64,000 nucleotides of DNA from Photobacterium swingsii (GCF_024346715.1 NZ_AP024852.1:1364001-1428000), one strand, 5' to 3'; positions 25,901 through 41,067 are shown, numbered from the stretch's first letter. Notes: a model not told the origin generated them from the letters alone. Numbers and translations are program-made.

Positions 25901-25982
25901 TCAGGTATCCGCCCAATAAGATTAAGGCAATCAGTACCCAAACGGAGGTGCGTTTGGCGATGGTGTAACGTGCGATATCCAT
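22932..25982 (-). CDS. RND multidrug efflux permease (HAE1 family)
   Basis: 1016 residues with twelve predicted membrane helices and two large periplasmic loops, typical of AcrB-like proton-driven exporters. The N-terminal helix precedes FEDPEFVIRQAVI. The TM4 region reads LGMLVDNAIVVTDG, where AcrB has two adjacent aspartates, so the second is asparagine here. The C-terminal block is SRARPVLLGALTTILGVAPLL. It is the second gene of a two-gene operon with the membrane-fusion partner (three-base gap). No outer-membrane channel gene is present, so it must borrow a TolC-type protein. Substrates cannot be predicted. Confidence 0.9.
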   Translation of the reverse strand: MDIARYTIAKRTSVWVLIALILLGGYLSYLKLGRFEDPEFVIRQAVINTPYSGATAQEVSDEVTDIIEGAVQSLQELKEVKSVSKQGMSEVTVEIKLEFATSQAALQQVWDKLRRKISDVQRQLPPGAGASIVNDDFSDVYALFFAVTGEGFTDKQLQDYVDELRRELVLVPGVAKTATLGERQETIFVEMFGERMAKFGVSAERVYQVLQKQNMVTVAGSIETDAMRIPVIPSSNVNSFNDLMNMQVSLGDNNAVLRLGDIATVTRDYQEPSTMMVRYNGQRAVGFGISNVTGGNVVDMGDAVKARIAELENQRPIGIEMNVISMQSDSVRDSVANFIDNLIAAVAIVFIVLLLFMGVRSGIIIGFVLLLTVAGTLCIMLIEDIAMQRISLGALIIALGMLVDNAIVVTDGILVRLQTTPDDNRDEIVSDVVNATKWPLLGGTVVGICAFSAIGLSPSDMGEYAGSLFWVILYSMLLSWVFAVTITPMLCYDFLKVKPVDAEAPVGRISHGYRQLLTWVIKHRLVSLSLLLIVLFTSIYGVRYIPPGFMPESQRAQFVVDVYLPQGSDIKRTEQTIASIEQDVKQKAGITNITSFVGGGGLRFMLTYAPEARNPSYGQLLIDIDDYQNIAPLLVELQDELAEKYTDASIKVWKFMLGRGGGKKIEAGFKGPDSAVLRQLAEQAKAIMLNDDQLIAVQDDWRQQVPVLRPRYSDQKAQQVGLTTQEVNQAIAQTLSGRHVGVYREGNDLIPIVARSPEAERNHQRAIENTEVYSHVAGGFISVSQLIESTDVVWEDAILRRINRMPTILVQADPAPGVLTADAFNQLRPRIEAIELPSGYELIWYGEYKASKDANEGLVISAPYGFAAMILSVIFMFNAIRQPLVIWLTAPLAIIGVTVGLIVFQTPFEFMAILGFLSLIGMMVKNAIVLVDQADAEIREGKLPYHAIIDASLSRARPVLLGALTTILGVAPLLIDPFFKSMAVTIMFGLLFATILTLVVIPLFYAMFFRIKAIEE

Positions 25983-25985
25983 GCC

Positions 25986-27101
25986 TTAGCCCTCGATGTT
26001 AACAGCGAGCTTGTCAGTGTAAGGTTTCACTTTCATGCCTTCTTTTAAGCTTGAAACACCAGCAACAATGATGTGCTCACCTGCGTGTAAACCAGCCTTA
26101 ATTACAATTCGGTTTGCGTTGAGTGAGCCAACAGTTACGGGTCTTTGGTGGACTTGATTATCTTGGTCGACAACCCATACAAATTGGCCCCCTTGGTTAT
26201 CAGGAACAATGGCTGTCAGTGGTACTGTGATCTGTGTTGCTGCTTGTGCTTGATTTGCTGGGTAAACAGGCACGACTTTTACGGCCATTCCCGGCAATAC
26301 ATTAATGCCACGCAGGTCTTCAAATGTCAGAACTACAGGGTAAGTCTGTGTCATTGGATCAGCTTGGGTACCATAAGTACTGAGTATTAATGGAAAGGTT
26401 TCATCACGCAGCGCACTGATTTGAGCCAATGCTTTTGAGCCTTTTAATTCACCCAACATGACAGTGTCTGGGATATGAATAAGGACTTCTAAATCACGAA
26501 TATTGTGTACGGTTATTACCGGGCTATTGGCTTGAATTTGGACATGGTTATCGATCAATTTACGGCCAATAATACCGTCAAAAGGTGCATGTAACTGTGT
26601 GTATTCCAGCTGACGCTTTGCCTCATCTAAACGGTTTTTTGCTAGTTGGTAGCGTGTGCTTAAGGTATCGAGATCACTTTTAGCAATAGCTTGGCTTTTC
26701 TGGTAGATCGCTTTACCACGTGTGTAATCGGCTTCACTGTTCTTAAATTCAACGCGTGCAGATTCAAGTGCTGTTTGGGCATCTCGCGGATCTAATTGAG
26801 CAATCAGCTGACCTTTTTTAACTTGTTGTCCTTCCCGAGCAAACACATTGATCACCCGCCCATTGATACGAAATGCAAGATCGGCACGTTGCGCAGAACG
26901 TACCACACCGTTAAAGCGTAATTTCGCATGAGTACTGGGTGAAATCACTTCAGTAAGTGCAGGCCTGATTATGGTTGTACTTATGCTGTTGTGCGGGGCT
27001 TCATGGGTGTCACAACCAGAAATTAGTATTGAACCTACCGCGATACTGACCGCGATGGCCGTTTTTTTAATTAACAGTAATGTAGAAGCTGTTGAGCGCA
27101 T
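25986..27101 (-). CDS. RND efflux membrane-fusion (adaptor) lipoprotein
   Basis: 371 residues. A type II signal peptide with lipobox (ILISGC) places it on the periplasmic face. The order is a lipoyl-like half (RINGRVINVFAREGQQVKKGQLIAQLD), an alpha-helical hairpin (about residues 85-155), the second lipoyl half (LHAPFDGIIGRK), then beta-barrel and membrane-proximal domains. It bridges the RND pump and an outer-membrane channel. The frame is open to 27158; the ATG at 27101 is preceded by GAGGA and gives a proper signal peptide. It is divergent from the TetR gene across two operator-like palindromes. Confidence 0.88.
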   Translation of the reverse strand: MRSTASTLLLIKKTAIAVSIAVGSILISGCDTHEAPHNSISTTIIRPALTEVISPSTHAKLRFNGVVRSAQRADLAFRINGRVINVFAREGQQVKKGQLIAQLDPRDAQTALESARVEFKNSEADYTRGKAIYQKSQAIAKSDLDTLSTRYQLAKNRLDEAKRQLEYTQLHAPFDGIIGRKLIDNHVQIQANSPVITVHNIRDLEVLIHIPDTVMLGELKGSKALAQISALRDETFPLILSTYGTQADPMTQTYPVVLTFEDLRGINVLPGMAVKVVPVYPANQAQAATQITVPLTAIVPDNQGGQFVWVVDQDNQVHQRPVTVGSLNANRIVIKAGLHAGEHIIVAGVSSLKEGMKVKPYTDKLAVNIEG

Positions 27102-27177
27102 TGACTCAGTCCTCGTGAAAGAGCGATTAATAGGAAAAGCAAAGTGTTTACCGTTCAATCGATAGCTCGCTAAGAAG

Positions 27178-27193
27178 TAAACTCTAGAGTTTA
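27178..27193. promoter_or_regulatory. Perfect 16-bp palindrome, probable TetR operator 1
   Basis: TAAACTCTAGAGTTTA lies in the region between the efflux operon and the TetR gene. It shares the TAAACTCT half-site with the second palindrome. Confidence 0.6.
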
Positions 27194-27212
27194 TTTTATA
27201 TAGAAAAAGTAA

Positions 27213-27236
27213 AAAGTAAACTCTACAGTGTACTTT
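27213..27236. promoter_or_regulatory. 24-bp imperfect palindrome, probable TetR operator 2
   Basis: The half-sites AAAGTAAACTCT and ACAGTGTACTTT match as inverted repeats at 10 of 12 positions. It contains the TAAACTCT half-site of the neighbouring 16-bp palindrome. Confidence 0.6.
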
Positions 27237-27281
27237 TGTGTTTCAAACGGTAAACTAGCAGTATTGATTGGGGGGGGAGAT

Positions 27282-27890
27282 ATGGAAAAAAAACTAACAA
27301 GATCACAGCAGAAGCATCTGGATATTATCAACGCAGCCAAAGAAGAATTTATTGAGCATGGCTTCCTTGCGGCAAATATGGACAGGATTACAGCTTCAGC
27401 TGAAGTATCGAAGCGAACGTTATATCGCCACTTTGAAAGTAAAGAAATTTTGTTTGAGTCCGTGCTAACTATTATTAATGATTCGGTTAATGAAAGCGTT
27501 TCTTATCAATTTGATCCAGACAAAACAACGGAAGAGCAGTTGAAGGCGCTGGCTTATAAAGAGATTGATGTGCTCTACAAATCCTATGGCATTTCATTAG
27601 CTCGGACTATTGTTATTGAGTTTCTACGTCAACCAGAAATGGCCAAGAATCTAATCAGTAATATCTATAGTATTCGTGCGATCACCCAATGGTTCAGTGC
27701 GGCTGTTGAAGCTGGAAGGCTGAAAAGTGAAGACCCTAAGTTAATGACTGAAGTTTATGTGAGCCTGTTTCAAGGCTTATTTTTTTGGCCGCAAATAATG
27801 AATTTGGATGCCGAGCTGAAGGGTGAAGCATTGCATCAAAAAGTGGATACGCTGACGGCCGTTTTTATTCAGTCTTATGGTATAGATTGA
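27282..27890 (+). CDS. TetR-family regulator of the adjacent RND pump
   Basis: 202 residues. The N-terminal TetR helix-turn-helix spans roughly residues 10-56 (IINAAKEEFIEHGF, ITASAEVSKRTLYRHFESK). The C-terminal all-helical ligand domain resembles the AefR-like/TetR_C branch. The ATG at 27282 follows an unusual run of eight G plus AGA that serves as ribosome site; the frame is open upstream to 27228 but without family match. It is divergent from the efflux operon, with two palindromes between. Local repression of the pump and of itself is the natural inference. Confidence 0.85.
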   Translation: MEKKLTRSQQKHLDIINAAKEEFIEHGFLAANMDRITASAEVSKRTLYRHFESKEILFESVLTIINDSVNESVSYQFDPDKTTEEQLKALAYKEIDVLYKSYGISLARTIVIEFLRQPEMAKNLISNIYSIRAITQWFSAAVEAGRLKSEDPKLMTEVYVSLFQGLFFWPQIMNLDAELKGEALHQKVDTLTAVFIQSYGID

Positions 27891-27924
27891 GTTGGTTTAT
27901 TACGTTGCCTTCAGAAAATAAAAG

Positions 27925-27951
27925 AGGATGGTGTAGTCACCATCCTTTTTA
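27925..27951. terminator. Terminator between tetR and the second permease
   Basis: AGGATGGTG / CACCATCCT plus a T-run on the plus strand. Two convergent genes end here. Confidence 0.8.
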
Positions 27952-27990
27952 CTTTTTATGTTGATTTGGGCGCGATAGGTTTAGCCGTGG

Positions 27991-29517
<1,527 letters not shown>

Positions 29518-29546
29518 TTATTTCCGGATATTTATTCCGGTTTTTA

Positions 29547-33164
<3,618 letters not shown>

Positions 33165-33242
33165 TTAGAAGGAAAGCTTCAAGGGACGAAAAGTGAGCGT
33201 CAAAATGTGTGGAGCGGTTACTCCTTAATTGGGAAAAGATAC

Positions 33243-33259
33243 TAGTAAAACTTTTACTA
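33243..33259. promoter_or_regulatory. EbgR-type operator upstream of ebgA
   Basis: The perfect 17-base palindrome TAGTAAAA-C-TTTTACTA, about 110 bases before ebgA. It is the best copy of an operator that also occurs near the first cassette. Confidence 0.65.
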
Positions 33260-33272
33260 AAATAAATTTGTG

Positions 33273-33282
33273 AAAACGTTTT
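33273..33282. promoter_or_regulatory. LacI-type palindrome upstream of ebgA
   Basis: AAAACGTTTT has the central CG typical of LacI/GalR-family operators. It sits 13 bases from the neighbouring TAGTAAAA palindrome and may be a second repressor or global-regulator site. Confidence 0.4.
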
Positions 33283-33471
33283 ACTTTAAGTTGATCACGA
33301 AAACTAAGCAGATTTCAGCAGGTGATGTGATCCAGTTAAAGAAATCGATTTCATTGCTTTGAGGGTATACTGGTGATGTTGAAGAGGAATTGTTTGAGGC
33401 CTTGCAGCAGAGCACGATGCGAATGTGACTTAAGGTTGAGCAAAGGTAGAATAGCAGTGTGAATAATTGCA

Positions 33472-33501
33472 AATAAAAAAAGGCACTTAAATCAGTGCCT
33501 T
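33472..33501 (-). terminator. Terminator of the second EbgR-like gene
   Basis: AAGGCACT / AGTGCCTT followed on the minus strand by a T-run, just beyond the repressor stop. It separates the repressor from ebgA transcription. The rest of the 33135-33510 gap holds the operators and no gene that I can support. Confidence 0.8.
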
Positions 33502-33510
33502 ATTCTTGTT

Positions 33511-34554
<1,044 letters not shown>

Positions 34555-34582
34555 TCATCTTCATGCCCCCTGTACCTATTTT

Positions 34583-34599
34583 TAGTAAAAAAATATTAA
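34583..34599. promoter_or_regulatory. Degenerate EbgR-type operator before the repressor gene
   Basis: TAGTAAAA followed by an A/T-rich poor half-site, 83 bases upstream of the second EbgR-like start. Only one half is convincing. Confidence 0.35.
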
Positions 34600-34754
34600 A
34601 TTTAAGATGTCATCCACATATACAACAATTTAACTAAATCATTGATATTAAATGCAATAAGTAAGGTGTTTTTCACGGCGGTTGGTCATGCTGTCGTTGG
34701 GTTATTTAGATTTTTTGTGTTTTTTATCATTTCTGATGTCATTTGTGTTAATTT

Positions 34755-34770
34755 ATGGAAACGTTTACAC
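34755..34770. promoter_or_regulatory. GalR operator upstream of galE
   Basis: ATGGAAACGTTTACAC matches the GalR/GalS consensus GTGKAANCGNTTNCAC at all but the first base. It lies 103 bases before the galE start. Confidence 0.75.
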
Positions 34771-34773
34771 AAG

Positions 34774-34789
34774 TGTGTATTTGATCACG
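34774..34789. promoter_or_regulatory. Possible CRP site upstream of galE
   Basis: TGTGT-N6-TCACG matches the CRP core at 8 of 10 bases and is four bases from the GalR operator. This recalls the CRP/GalR arrangement of the E. coli gal promoter. Confidence 0.45.
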
Positions 34790-34872
34790 GAATTGATTCA
34801 GCATTGATTGCTAGACTCTCGCTCAGACTAAAAGCGAACCTTTTTAGGTTGGATAATGAAGAGAGGCTGAGT

Positions 34873-35883
34873 GTGAAAGTTTTGGTAACTGGCGGGATGG
34901 GCTACATAGGGAGCCACACTTGTGTACAAATGATCGAAGCAGGTATCACACCTGTCATTATCGATAACTTATCCAATGCGAAGTCGGAAGTTCTTCAACG
35001 TATTGAAGCGATTACAGGCACTAAGCCTGTTTTTCATTACGGTGATGTTCGTGATGAAGCTTTTCTTGATTCCATTTTTACCCAGCATGATATTCAAGCG
35101 GTTATTCATTTTGCAGGCTTAAAAGCCGTGGGTGAGTCTGTGGAAAAGCCATTGGAATATTTTGATAACAACGTTAATGGCTCATTAGTGCTTACCCGCT
35201 CTATGCGTAAAGCTGGTGTGAAAAGTATTGTATTTAGCTCATCGGCAACGGTATACGGCGACCCAAAGATCGTGCCTATTACAGAAGATTCACCGACAGG
35301 CGCGACGACTAACCCATACGGGCGTAGTAAATACATGGTCGAGCAATGCTTATCAGATTTATTTACCGCAGAAAATGATTGGAGCATCACGCTACTCCGT
35401 TATTTTAACCCTGTCGGTGCTCACCCTTCAGGCACCATGGGGGAAGACCCTCAAGGCATTCCGAATAATCTCATGCCGTTTATCGCTCAAGTCGCTGTCG
35501 GGCGCCGTGATCAGCTTTCTGTCTTTGGTGATGATTACAACACGCCTGATGGCACTGGGGTTCGTGATTATATCCACGTGATGGATTTAGCCGATGGTCA
35601 TATTGCGGCACTAAAATCGGTAGGCGAAAAATCAGGTTTACACATCTACAACCTAGGTACAGGGAAAGGTACCAGCGTATTAGAGATGGTGAGCGCATTT
35701 GCTGATGCCAGCCAAAAAGCTGTTCCTTATCAAATTTGTCCTCGCCGTGCGGGTGATATTGCTGAATGTTGGGCGGATACCCAAAAAGCACAACAAGACT
35801 TGAATTGGCAAGCAACACGTACCGTCACAGAAATGACAGCCGACACATGGCGCTGGCAATCCAACAACCCTCAAGGCTATTAA
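34873..35883 (+). CDS. galE: UDP-glucose 4-epimerase GalE
   Basis: 336 residues, a short-chain dehydrogenase-like epimerase interconverting UDP-galactose and UDP-glucose. The N-terminal NAD-binding motif is GGMGYIGSH. The catalytic serine lies in SSSATVYG and the Tyr-x3-Lys in NPYGRSKY. The open frame runs 77 codons further upstream, but the encoded stretch is not GalE-like. The GTG at 34873, preceded by GAGAGG, gives the standard VKVLVTGG start and a length equal to the E. coli enzyme. It is the first gene of galETKM. Confidence 0.96.
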   Translation: MKVLVTGGMGYIGSHTCVQMIEAGITPVIIDNLSNAKSEVLQRIEAITGTKPVFHYGDVRDEAFLDSIFTQHDIQAVIHFAGLKAVGESVEKPLEYFDNNVNGSLVLTRSMRKAGVKSIVFSSSATVYGDPKIVPITEDSPTGATTNPYGRSKYMVEQCLSDLFTAENDWSITLLRYFNPVGAHPSGTMGEDPQGIPNNLMPFIAQVAVGRRDQLSVFGDDYNTPDGTGVRDYIHVMDLADGHIAALKSVGEKSGLHIYNLGTGKGTSVLEMVSAFADASQKAVPYQICPRRAGDIAECWADTQKAQQDLNWQATRTVTEMTADTWRWQSNNPQGY

Positions 35884-35897
35884 GAGTGAGTAGAACA

Positions 35898-36953
35898 ATG
35901 TCGAATAATGAATTTAATCCGGTTGACCATCCTCACCGTCGTTATAACCCGCTGACAGGGCAATGGATTTTGGTATCACCGCATCGTGCTAAACGCCCGT
36001 GGAGTGGCCAAGATGAGAAACCATCAATAGCACAACTACCAAGCTTTGATGGTGAGTGTTTCTTGTGTCCAACCAATACTCGGATCTCAGGAGATAAAAA
36101 CCCTGATTACCAAGGGACGTATGTGTTTGGTAACGACTTTGCCGCTTTAATGCCTGATTCACCCGATGCACCAGAATCGGATAATCCACTCTTTAAAACC
36201 CAAGGTGTGCGCGGTCTTAGCCGTGTGATTTGTTTCTCGCCCGATCATAGCAAAACATTACCTGAGCTGCCTGTTGATAAGATTCGTGGGGTTATCGAAA
36301 CCTGGAACGACCAAATTGAAGAGCTAGGTAAAGACTATATTTGGGTGCAAGCGTTTGAGAATAAAGGCGAGACCATGGGGTGTTCGCAGCCGCACCCACA
36401 TGGACAGGTTTGGGCGAATAGCTTCTTGCCTAACGAAATTGAACGCAAAGATAAGCACTTAAAAGATTACTACGATCAGCACGGCACTAACTTGCTGGTG
36501 GATTATGTTGAAGCTGAAATGAAAGATGGCTCACGCACTGTTGTGGAAACTGCACATTGGATTGCGCTTGTACCTTACTGGGCTGCTTGGCCTTTTGAAA
36601 CCATGTTGTTGCCTAAAACACATATTCGTCGCATGAGCGAATTGAGCGATGAACAGCGTGATGATTTAGCTGTTGCCATAAAAAAACTGACTAGCCGCTA
36701 TGACAATTTATTCCAGTGTTCTTTTCCTTATTCGATGGGGTGGCATTACGCGCCATTTTTTGAAGCGGGTGAAGAGATTGAACATTGGCAGTTACATGCT
36801 TTGTTTTATCCGCCGCTTTTGCGCAGCGCCAGTGTTCGTAAGTTTATGGTGGGTTATGAAATGTTGGCAGAAAGCCAGCGTGATTTAACGGCAGAGCAAG
36901 CAGCACAACGTCTACGTGACTTGAGCGACATTCATTATAAAGAGCAGTGCTAG
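35898..36953 (+). CDS. galT: Galactose-1-phosphate uridylyltransferase GalT
   Basis: A 351-residue HIT-superfamily enzyme. It transfers UMP from UDP-glucose to galactose-1-phosphate. The active-site HPHGQ motif (in [11 protein letters not shown]) includes the uridylylated histidine, and CLFCP-like zinc cysteines appear near residue 55 (CFLCPTN). The N-terminus [20 protein letters not shown] is characteristic. The ATG at 35898 is 14 bases after the galE stop; the frame extends back into galE without meaning. Confidence 0.96.
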   Translation: MSNNEFNPVDHPHRRYNPLTGQWILVSPHRAKRPWSGQDEKPSIAQLPSFDGECFLCPTNTRISGDKNPDYQGTYVFGNDFAALMPDSPDAPESDNPLFKTQGVRGLSRVICFSPDHSKTLPELPVDKIRGVIETWNDQIEELGKDYIWVQAFENKGETMGCSQPHPHGQVWANSFLPNEIERKDKHLKDYYDQHGTNLLVDYVEAEMKDGSRTVVETAHWIALVPYWAAWPFETMLLPKTHIRRMSELSDEQRDDLAVAIKKLTSRYDNLFQCSFPYSMGWHYAPFFEAGEEIEHWQLHALFYPPLLRSASVRKFMVGYEMLAESQRDLTAEQAAQRLRDLSDIHYKEQC

Positions 36954-37050
36954 CCCGTTTTTATCGAATTTGTCCAATTGAATCCAAATATTAAGCCACC
37001 GCTCGTGAACAGAGCGGCAGAGCGCAAACATTATTTTTGAGAGTTAGGTT

Positions 37051-38211
37051 ATGACTGATTTAATCCACAATGTGAAAACATCTTTCGAGCAAGTTTTAGG
37101 CTATGCACCGAGCCATATTATTCAAGCCCCAGGTCGTGTAAACCTGATTGGTGAACATACTGATTATAACGACGGTTTTGTATTGCCTTGCGCGATCAAT
37201 TACCAAACCGTTGTCGCGGCGGCAAAGCGTGACGATAACCTTATTCGTGTGGTTTCCGTTGATTATGACAATGCGGTTGATGAATTTGATTTGACGCAAG
37301 CGATCACTTTTCAACAAGACAAAATGTGGGCGAACTACATTCGCGGTGTGGTGAAATGTTTAATGGAACGCGGTTTTACCTTCTCGGGTGCTGATATTTC
37401 TGTGAGTGGTAATGTTCCGCAAGGCGCAGGATTGAGTTCATCTGCAGCATTGGAAGTGGTGATTGGTCAAACCTTTAAAGTGCTTTATAACCTAGAGATC
37501 AGCCAAGCTGAAATTGCTTTGAATGGGCAGCAGGCAGAAAACGAATTTGTGGGTTGTAACTGCGGCATTATGGATCAACTGATTTCGGCTGAAGGGCGTG
37601 AGAATCATGCTTTACTGATTGATTGTCGTAGCCTAGAGACTGTCCCTGTTTCCATGCCTGAAAATATGTCGGTTGTGATTATCAATTCCAACAAAAAACG
37701 TGGCTTAGTGGATAGTGAATACAATACGCGTCGCGCCCAGTGTGAAGAAGCGGCACGTATATTTGGTGTTCCTGCATTGCGTGATGTCACCATTGAGCAA
37801 TTTGAAGCAAAAGCAGCTGAACTTGATGAAATGGTCGCTAAGCGAGCGCGCCATGTGATCACTGAAAATGATCGAACAGAGCGTGCAGCAAAAGCCTTGA
37901 TTACGAATGATATGGCGTTGATGGGGGAGTTAATGGCGCAGTCTCATGCCTCTATGCGTGATGATTTTGAAATTACCGTCTCTGAGATTGATACCTTGGT
38001 AGACATGGTTAAAGACGTGATTGGTGATCAAGGTGGTGTTCGCATGACAGGGGGTGGTTTTGGTGGTTGTATCGTGGCGCTTGTTCCACCTGCATTAGTC
38101 GATGCTGTAACAGCAAGAGTTGAAACTAGCTATGAAGCAAAAACAGGATTGAAAGCCTCGATTTATGTTTGTCAGGCGAAAGATGGTGCAAGCCTCGTTG
38201 AGTATCTGTAA
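37051..38211 (+). CDS. galK: Galactokinase GalK
   Basis: 386 residues, GHMP kinase family, phosphorylating alpha-D-galactose at C1. The galactose-binding signature is [15 protein letters not shown] near residue 28. The ATP loop is [13 protein letters not shown], and the C-terminal motif 3 is [12 protein letters not shown]. It is separated from galT by 97 bases and preceded by GAGAGTTAGG. Its stop overlaps the galM start by one base. Confidence 0.97.
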   Translation: MTDLIHNVKTSFEQVLGYAPSHIIQAPGRVNLIGEHTDYNDGFVLPCAINYQTVVAAAKRDDNLIRVVSVDYDNAVDEFDLTQAITFQQDKMWANYIRGVVKCLMERGFTFSGADISVSGNVPQGAGLSSSAALEVVIGQTFKVLYNLEISQAEIALNGQQAENEFVGCNCGIMDQLISAEGRENHALLIDCRSLETVPVSMPENMSVVIINSNKKRGLVDSEYNTRRAQCEEAARIFGVPALRDVTIEQFEAKAAELDEMVAKRARHVITENDRTERAAKALITNDMALMGELMAQSHASMRDDFEITVSEIDTLVDMVKDVIGDQGGVRMTGGGFGGCIVALVPPALVDAVTARVETSYEAKTGLKASIYVCQAKDGASLVEYL

Positions 38212-39326
38212 TGAGAGCAGATAACCCAAAGCATGCAGATGGAAGTGAGTTAGTCGAAGCTGACAAAGTGAAAACTGACATAGTAAAAACAATGAGTTCA
38301 CAGAATGCCTTTGATGGGCAGCCTGCACATTTGGTGGAGTTAACCAATCAAGCTGGTATGCGTGTAGTCCTAATGGATATCGGCGCGACATGGTTAAGTT
38401 GTCGCTTGCCATTGGCAAGTGGTGAGTTAAGGGAAGTACTCCTTGGTATGGGGACCATGGAAGACTTTATGCGCCAAACGAGTTACATGGGTGTAACGGT
38501 AGGGCGCTACGCAAACCGCATTGCCAATGGATTTTTTTCCATAAAGGATCGTCAGTATCATGTTTCAACCAACCAAGCAGGTAATTGCCTGCATGGTGGT
38601 CGATTAGGGCTAGATAAAAGGCGTTGGCAGATTGCCGAACAGAGCCAATATCACGTTGTTTTTTCCACAGTATCGCATGATGGTGATCAAGGGTTCCCTG
38701 GAGAACTTTCGATTCAAGTGACCTACACACTGACAGAGCATCATGGCGTTACTATCAGCTATGAAGCGACAACTACTCATGCGACGCCTTGCAATTTAAC
38801 TAACCATGCCTACTTTAATTTATTGGGGGCAAATAGCGAAGCCGATTGTCATCAACACTGGCTGAAGGTTGCAGCGAATCAGTATTTGCCAACAACGGAT
38901 AAAGGCATTCCATTCGGTGAATTGATGGATGTGACGGGCAGTAGTTTTGATTTTCGTGACGGTAAAGTGATCGCCAAAGACTGGATGGTTGATCAGCAGC
39001 AACGAATGGCGAAAGGGTATGATCATAGTTTCTTATTTTCAGCTGACCGTGAGGTGTATTTGCCTGTTGCAGAGGTTGTTAGCCCAGATAACAAAGTACG
39101 AATGAATGTTATAACGAATAAGCCGGCTATGCAGCTGTATACAGGTAATTGGCTTGCGGGTACGCCGAAACGAGAAGGGGGTGAGTATCGCGACTTTTCC
39201 GGGTTGGCGTTAGAAACGCAGTTTTTACCTGACTCCCCCAATCATCCTGAGTGGCCTCAGCCTGATTGTATTTTACACCCTAAACAAACGTATCATTATT
39301 TTACGACTTACCAGTTTGAGTGCTAA
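38211..39326 (+). CDS. galM: Aldose 1-epimerase (galactose mutarotase) GalM
   Basis: 371 residues. It converts beta-D-galactose released by beta-galactosidases into the alpha form used by GalK. Recognised blocks are TVGRYANRIANG, LHGGRLGLDKR, the catalytic-His block LTNHAYFNLLG, and GLALETQFLPDSPNH with the catalytic glutamate. The chosen ATG overlaps the galK stop. This gives about 27 extra residues before the usual GalM start; the ATG at 38292 would give the normal length, but its ribosome site is poor. Confidence 0.92.
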   Translation: MRADNPKHADGSELVEADKVKTDIVKTMSSQNAFDGQPAHLVELTNQAGMRVVLMDIGATWLSCRLPLASGELREVLLGMGTMEDFMRQTSYMGVTVGRYANRIANGFFSIKDRQYHVSTNQAGNCLHGGRLGLDKRRWQIAEQSQYHVVFSTVSHDGDQGFPGELSIQVTYTLTEHHGVTISYEATTTHATPCNLTNHAYFNLLGANSEADCHQHWLKVAANQYLPTTDKGIPFGELMDVTGSSFDFRDGKVIAKDWMVDQQQRMAKGYDHSFLFSADREVYLPVAEVVSPDNKVRMNVITNKPAMQLYTGNWLAGTPKREGGEYRDFSGLALETQFLPDSPNHPEWPQPDCILHPKQTYHYFTTYQFEC

Positions 39327-39394
39327 ACCCGCTAAGGTGAGTGCTTTATTGTTTGGCCCTTTTTAATAGGGTTATTCTAGATAAAAACACTAAC

Positions 39395-39437
39395 AAAAAG
39401 CTCAACATGAATTATACAGGTTGAGCTTTTCTTTTTA
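39395..39437. terminator. Bidirectional terminator between galM and galR
   Basis: The stem AAAAGCTCAAC / GTTGAGCTTTT with T-rich flanks. It is shared by convergent genes. Confidence 0.75.
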
Positions 39438-39469
39438 CTGGTTACGGCTTACTGCTTTTTGATTGTGGC

Positions 39470-40468
39470 TCACAAACGTTCAACTGAATCGCGTCGAACG
39501 AGTGTTGGAGAAAAGATGATGGTCTCTGCTTCTTTTGATTTTTGCTTAGCCAATGAAAGCGCCAATTGTGCGGCTTTCTCTGCCATCATTTGAATTGGGT
39601 AACGCACTGTTGTTAGGCGAGGCTGGACATATTTAGCAATTAACCCATCATCAAATCCCATCATTGAAACTTGACGAGGTACCGCGATACCGTTTTCCTC
39701 TAGTACAGATAAAGCGCCCGCTGCCATATAGTCGTTATAGGCAACTACCCCGGTTATCTCTAGCGATTTACTGAGTAGGTTAGTCATCGCTATTTCACCA
39801 CCATCACTGTTTGGCTCGCCGTGCTCAATGTAACTGGATGGTAGCGTGATGCCATTGTCTGCCAGCGCGGCTAAATAGCCTTTTACTCGTTGATCGGCAT
39901 CTTCAATTTGGTGGTTAGATGCAAGGCAAGCAATTTGACTATGGCCCTGACGGATAAGGAACTCGGTGGCTAAATACGCGCCTTTATAGTTGTCTAAGGA
40001 TATACAGCGATCGGCTAACTCTGGAATATGGCGGTTGATGATCACCATACTTTTAACTTCATTTGCATATGCGATAAGTTCTTGGTCTGATAATCCTTTC
40101 GCATGAATGACTAAAGCATCACAGCGGCTATTTATTAATAAATCCAATGCACGACGCTCTTTATCTGCATCATGGTAGCCGTTTCCGATCAGTATATGTT
40201 TGTTGTCTTGATGAGCGACTGTGTCTACGGCTTTGATCAGTGTGCCGAAGAAGGGATCAGAAACATCACCAACAAGTACCCCAACAGTATTCGTACTTTG
40301 ACTAACAAGCGCTTTAGCGGCAGCGTTAGGACGGTAGCCGAGTTTTGCCATCGCTTTTGTCACGGATTCAACCGATGCTTTACTGGCTTTCGGTGATTTG
40401 TTGATGACGCGAGAAACGGTAGCGATAGAGACTTCTGCTTCTTTAGCGACATCTTTAATGGTAGCCAT
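39470..40468 (-). CDS. galR: Galactose repressor GalR
   Basis: 332 residues, LacI family. The N-terminus (TIKDVAKEAEVSIATVSRVINKSPKAS) and the effector domain (VGVLVGDVSDPFFGTLIKAVD, LIGNGYHDADKERRALD) match E. coli GalR closely, far more than the EbgR-like repressors. It is convergent with galETKM. A GalR operator lies upstream of galE and a weaker one before its own start, supporting gal-operon repression with autoregulation. Confidence 0.93.
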   Translation of the reverse strand: MATIKDVAKEAEVSIATVSRVINKSPKASKASVESVTKAMAKLGYRPNAAAKALVSQSTNTVGVLVGDVSDPFFGTLIKAVDTVAHQDNKHILIGNGYHDADKERRALDLLINSRCDALVIHAKGLSDQELIAYANEVKSMVIINRHIPELADRCISLDNYKGAYLATEFLIRQGHSQIACLASNHQIEDADQRVKGYLAALADNGITLPSSYIEHGEPNSDGGEIAMTNLLSKSLEITGVVAYNDYMAAGALSVLEENGIAVPRQVSMMGFDDGLIAKYVQPRLTTVRYPIQMMAEKAAQLALSLAKQKSKEAETIIFSPTLVRRDSVERL

Positions 40469-40590
40469 GTATTACCTCTTTTCTTAACTATCAGCTATTT
40501 AACACTTGATGTGAAAATAACGCAATCAAGACTATGATCGGTTACTCAAAATGAGATCTTTAACGTTTGTATTATAAGCAATTACTGATA

Positions 40591-40606
40591 GTGTAAACGT
40601 TGTCTT
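40591..40606. promoter_or_regulatory. Weak GalR operator upstream of galR
   Basis: GTGTAAACGTT is a perfect left part of the GalR consensus; the right part is degenerate. It lies about 120 bases before galR and in front of the divergent tRNA-binding gene. Confidence 0.45.
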
Positions 40607-40613
40607 TTACTAA

Positions 40614-40967
<354 letters not shown>

Positions 40968-41007
40968 GTCGTGACCACTTCTTTATGTAGGCTAAGTTTT
41001 CAATACA

Positions 41008-41042
41008 AACGCAGTGCTAGTGATTAGCACTGCGTTTATCTT
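41008..41042. terminator. Bidirectional terminator
   Basis: The long perfect stem AAACGCAGTGCTA / TAGCACTGCGTTT between convergent genes. Confidence 0.75.
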
Positions 41043-41067
41043 CAAGCAGTAAGTGTACTTACAATAT

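Noticed and set aside
34642..34872. N-terminal extension of GalE with a membrane helix
   Set aside because: The frame is open, but the encoded stretch has no GalE resemblance. It overlaps the GalR and CRP sites, and the GTG at 34873 has a good ribosome site.
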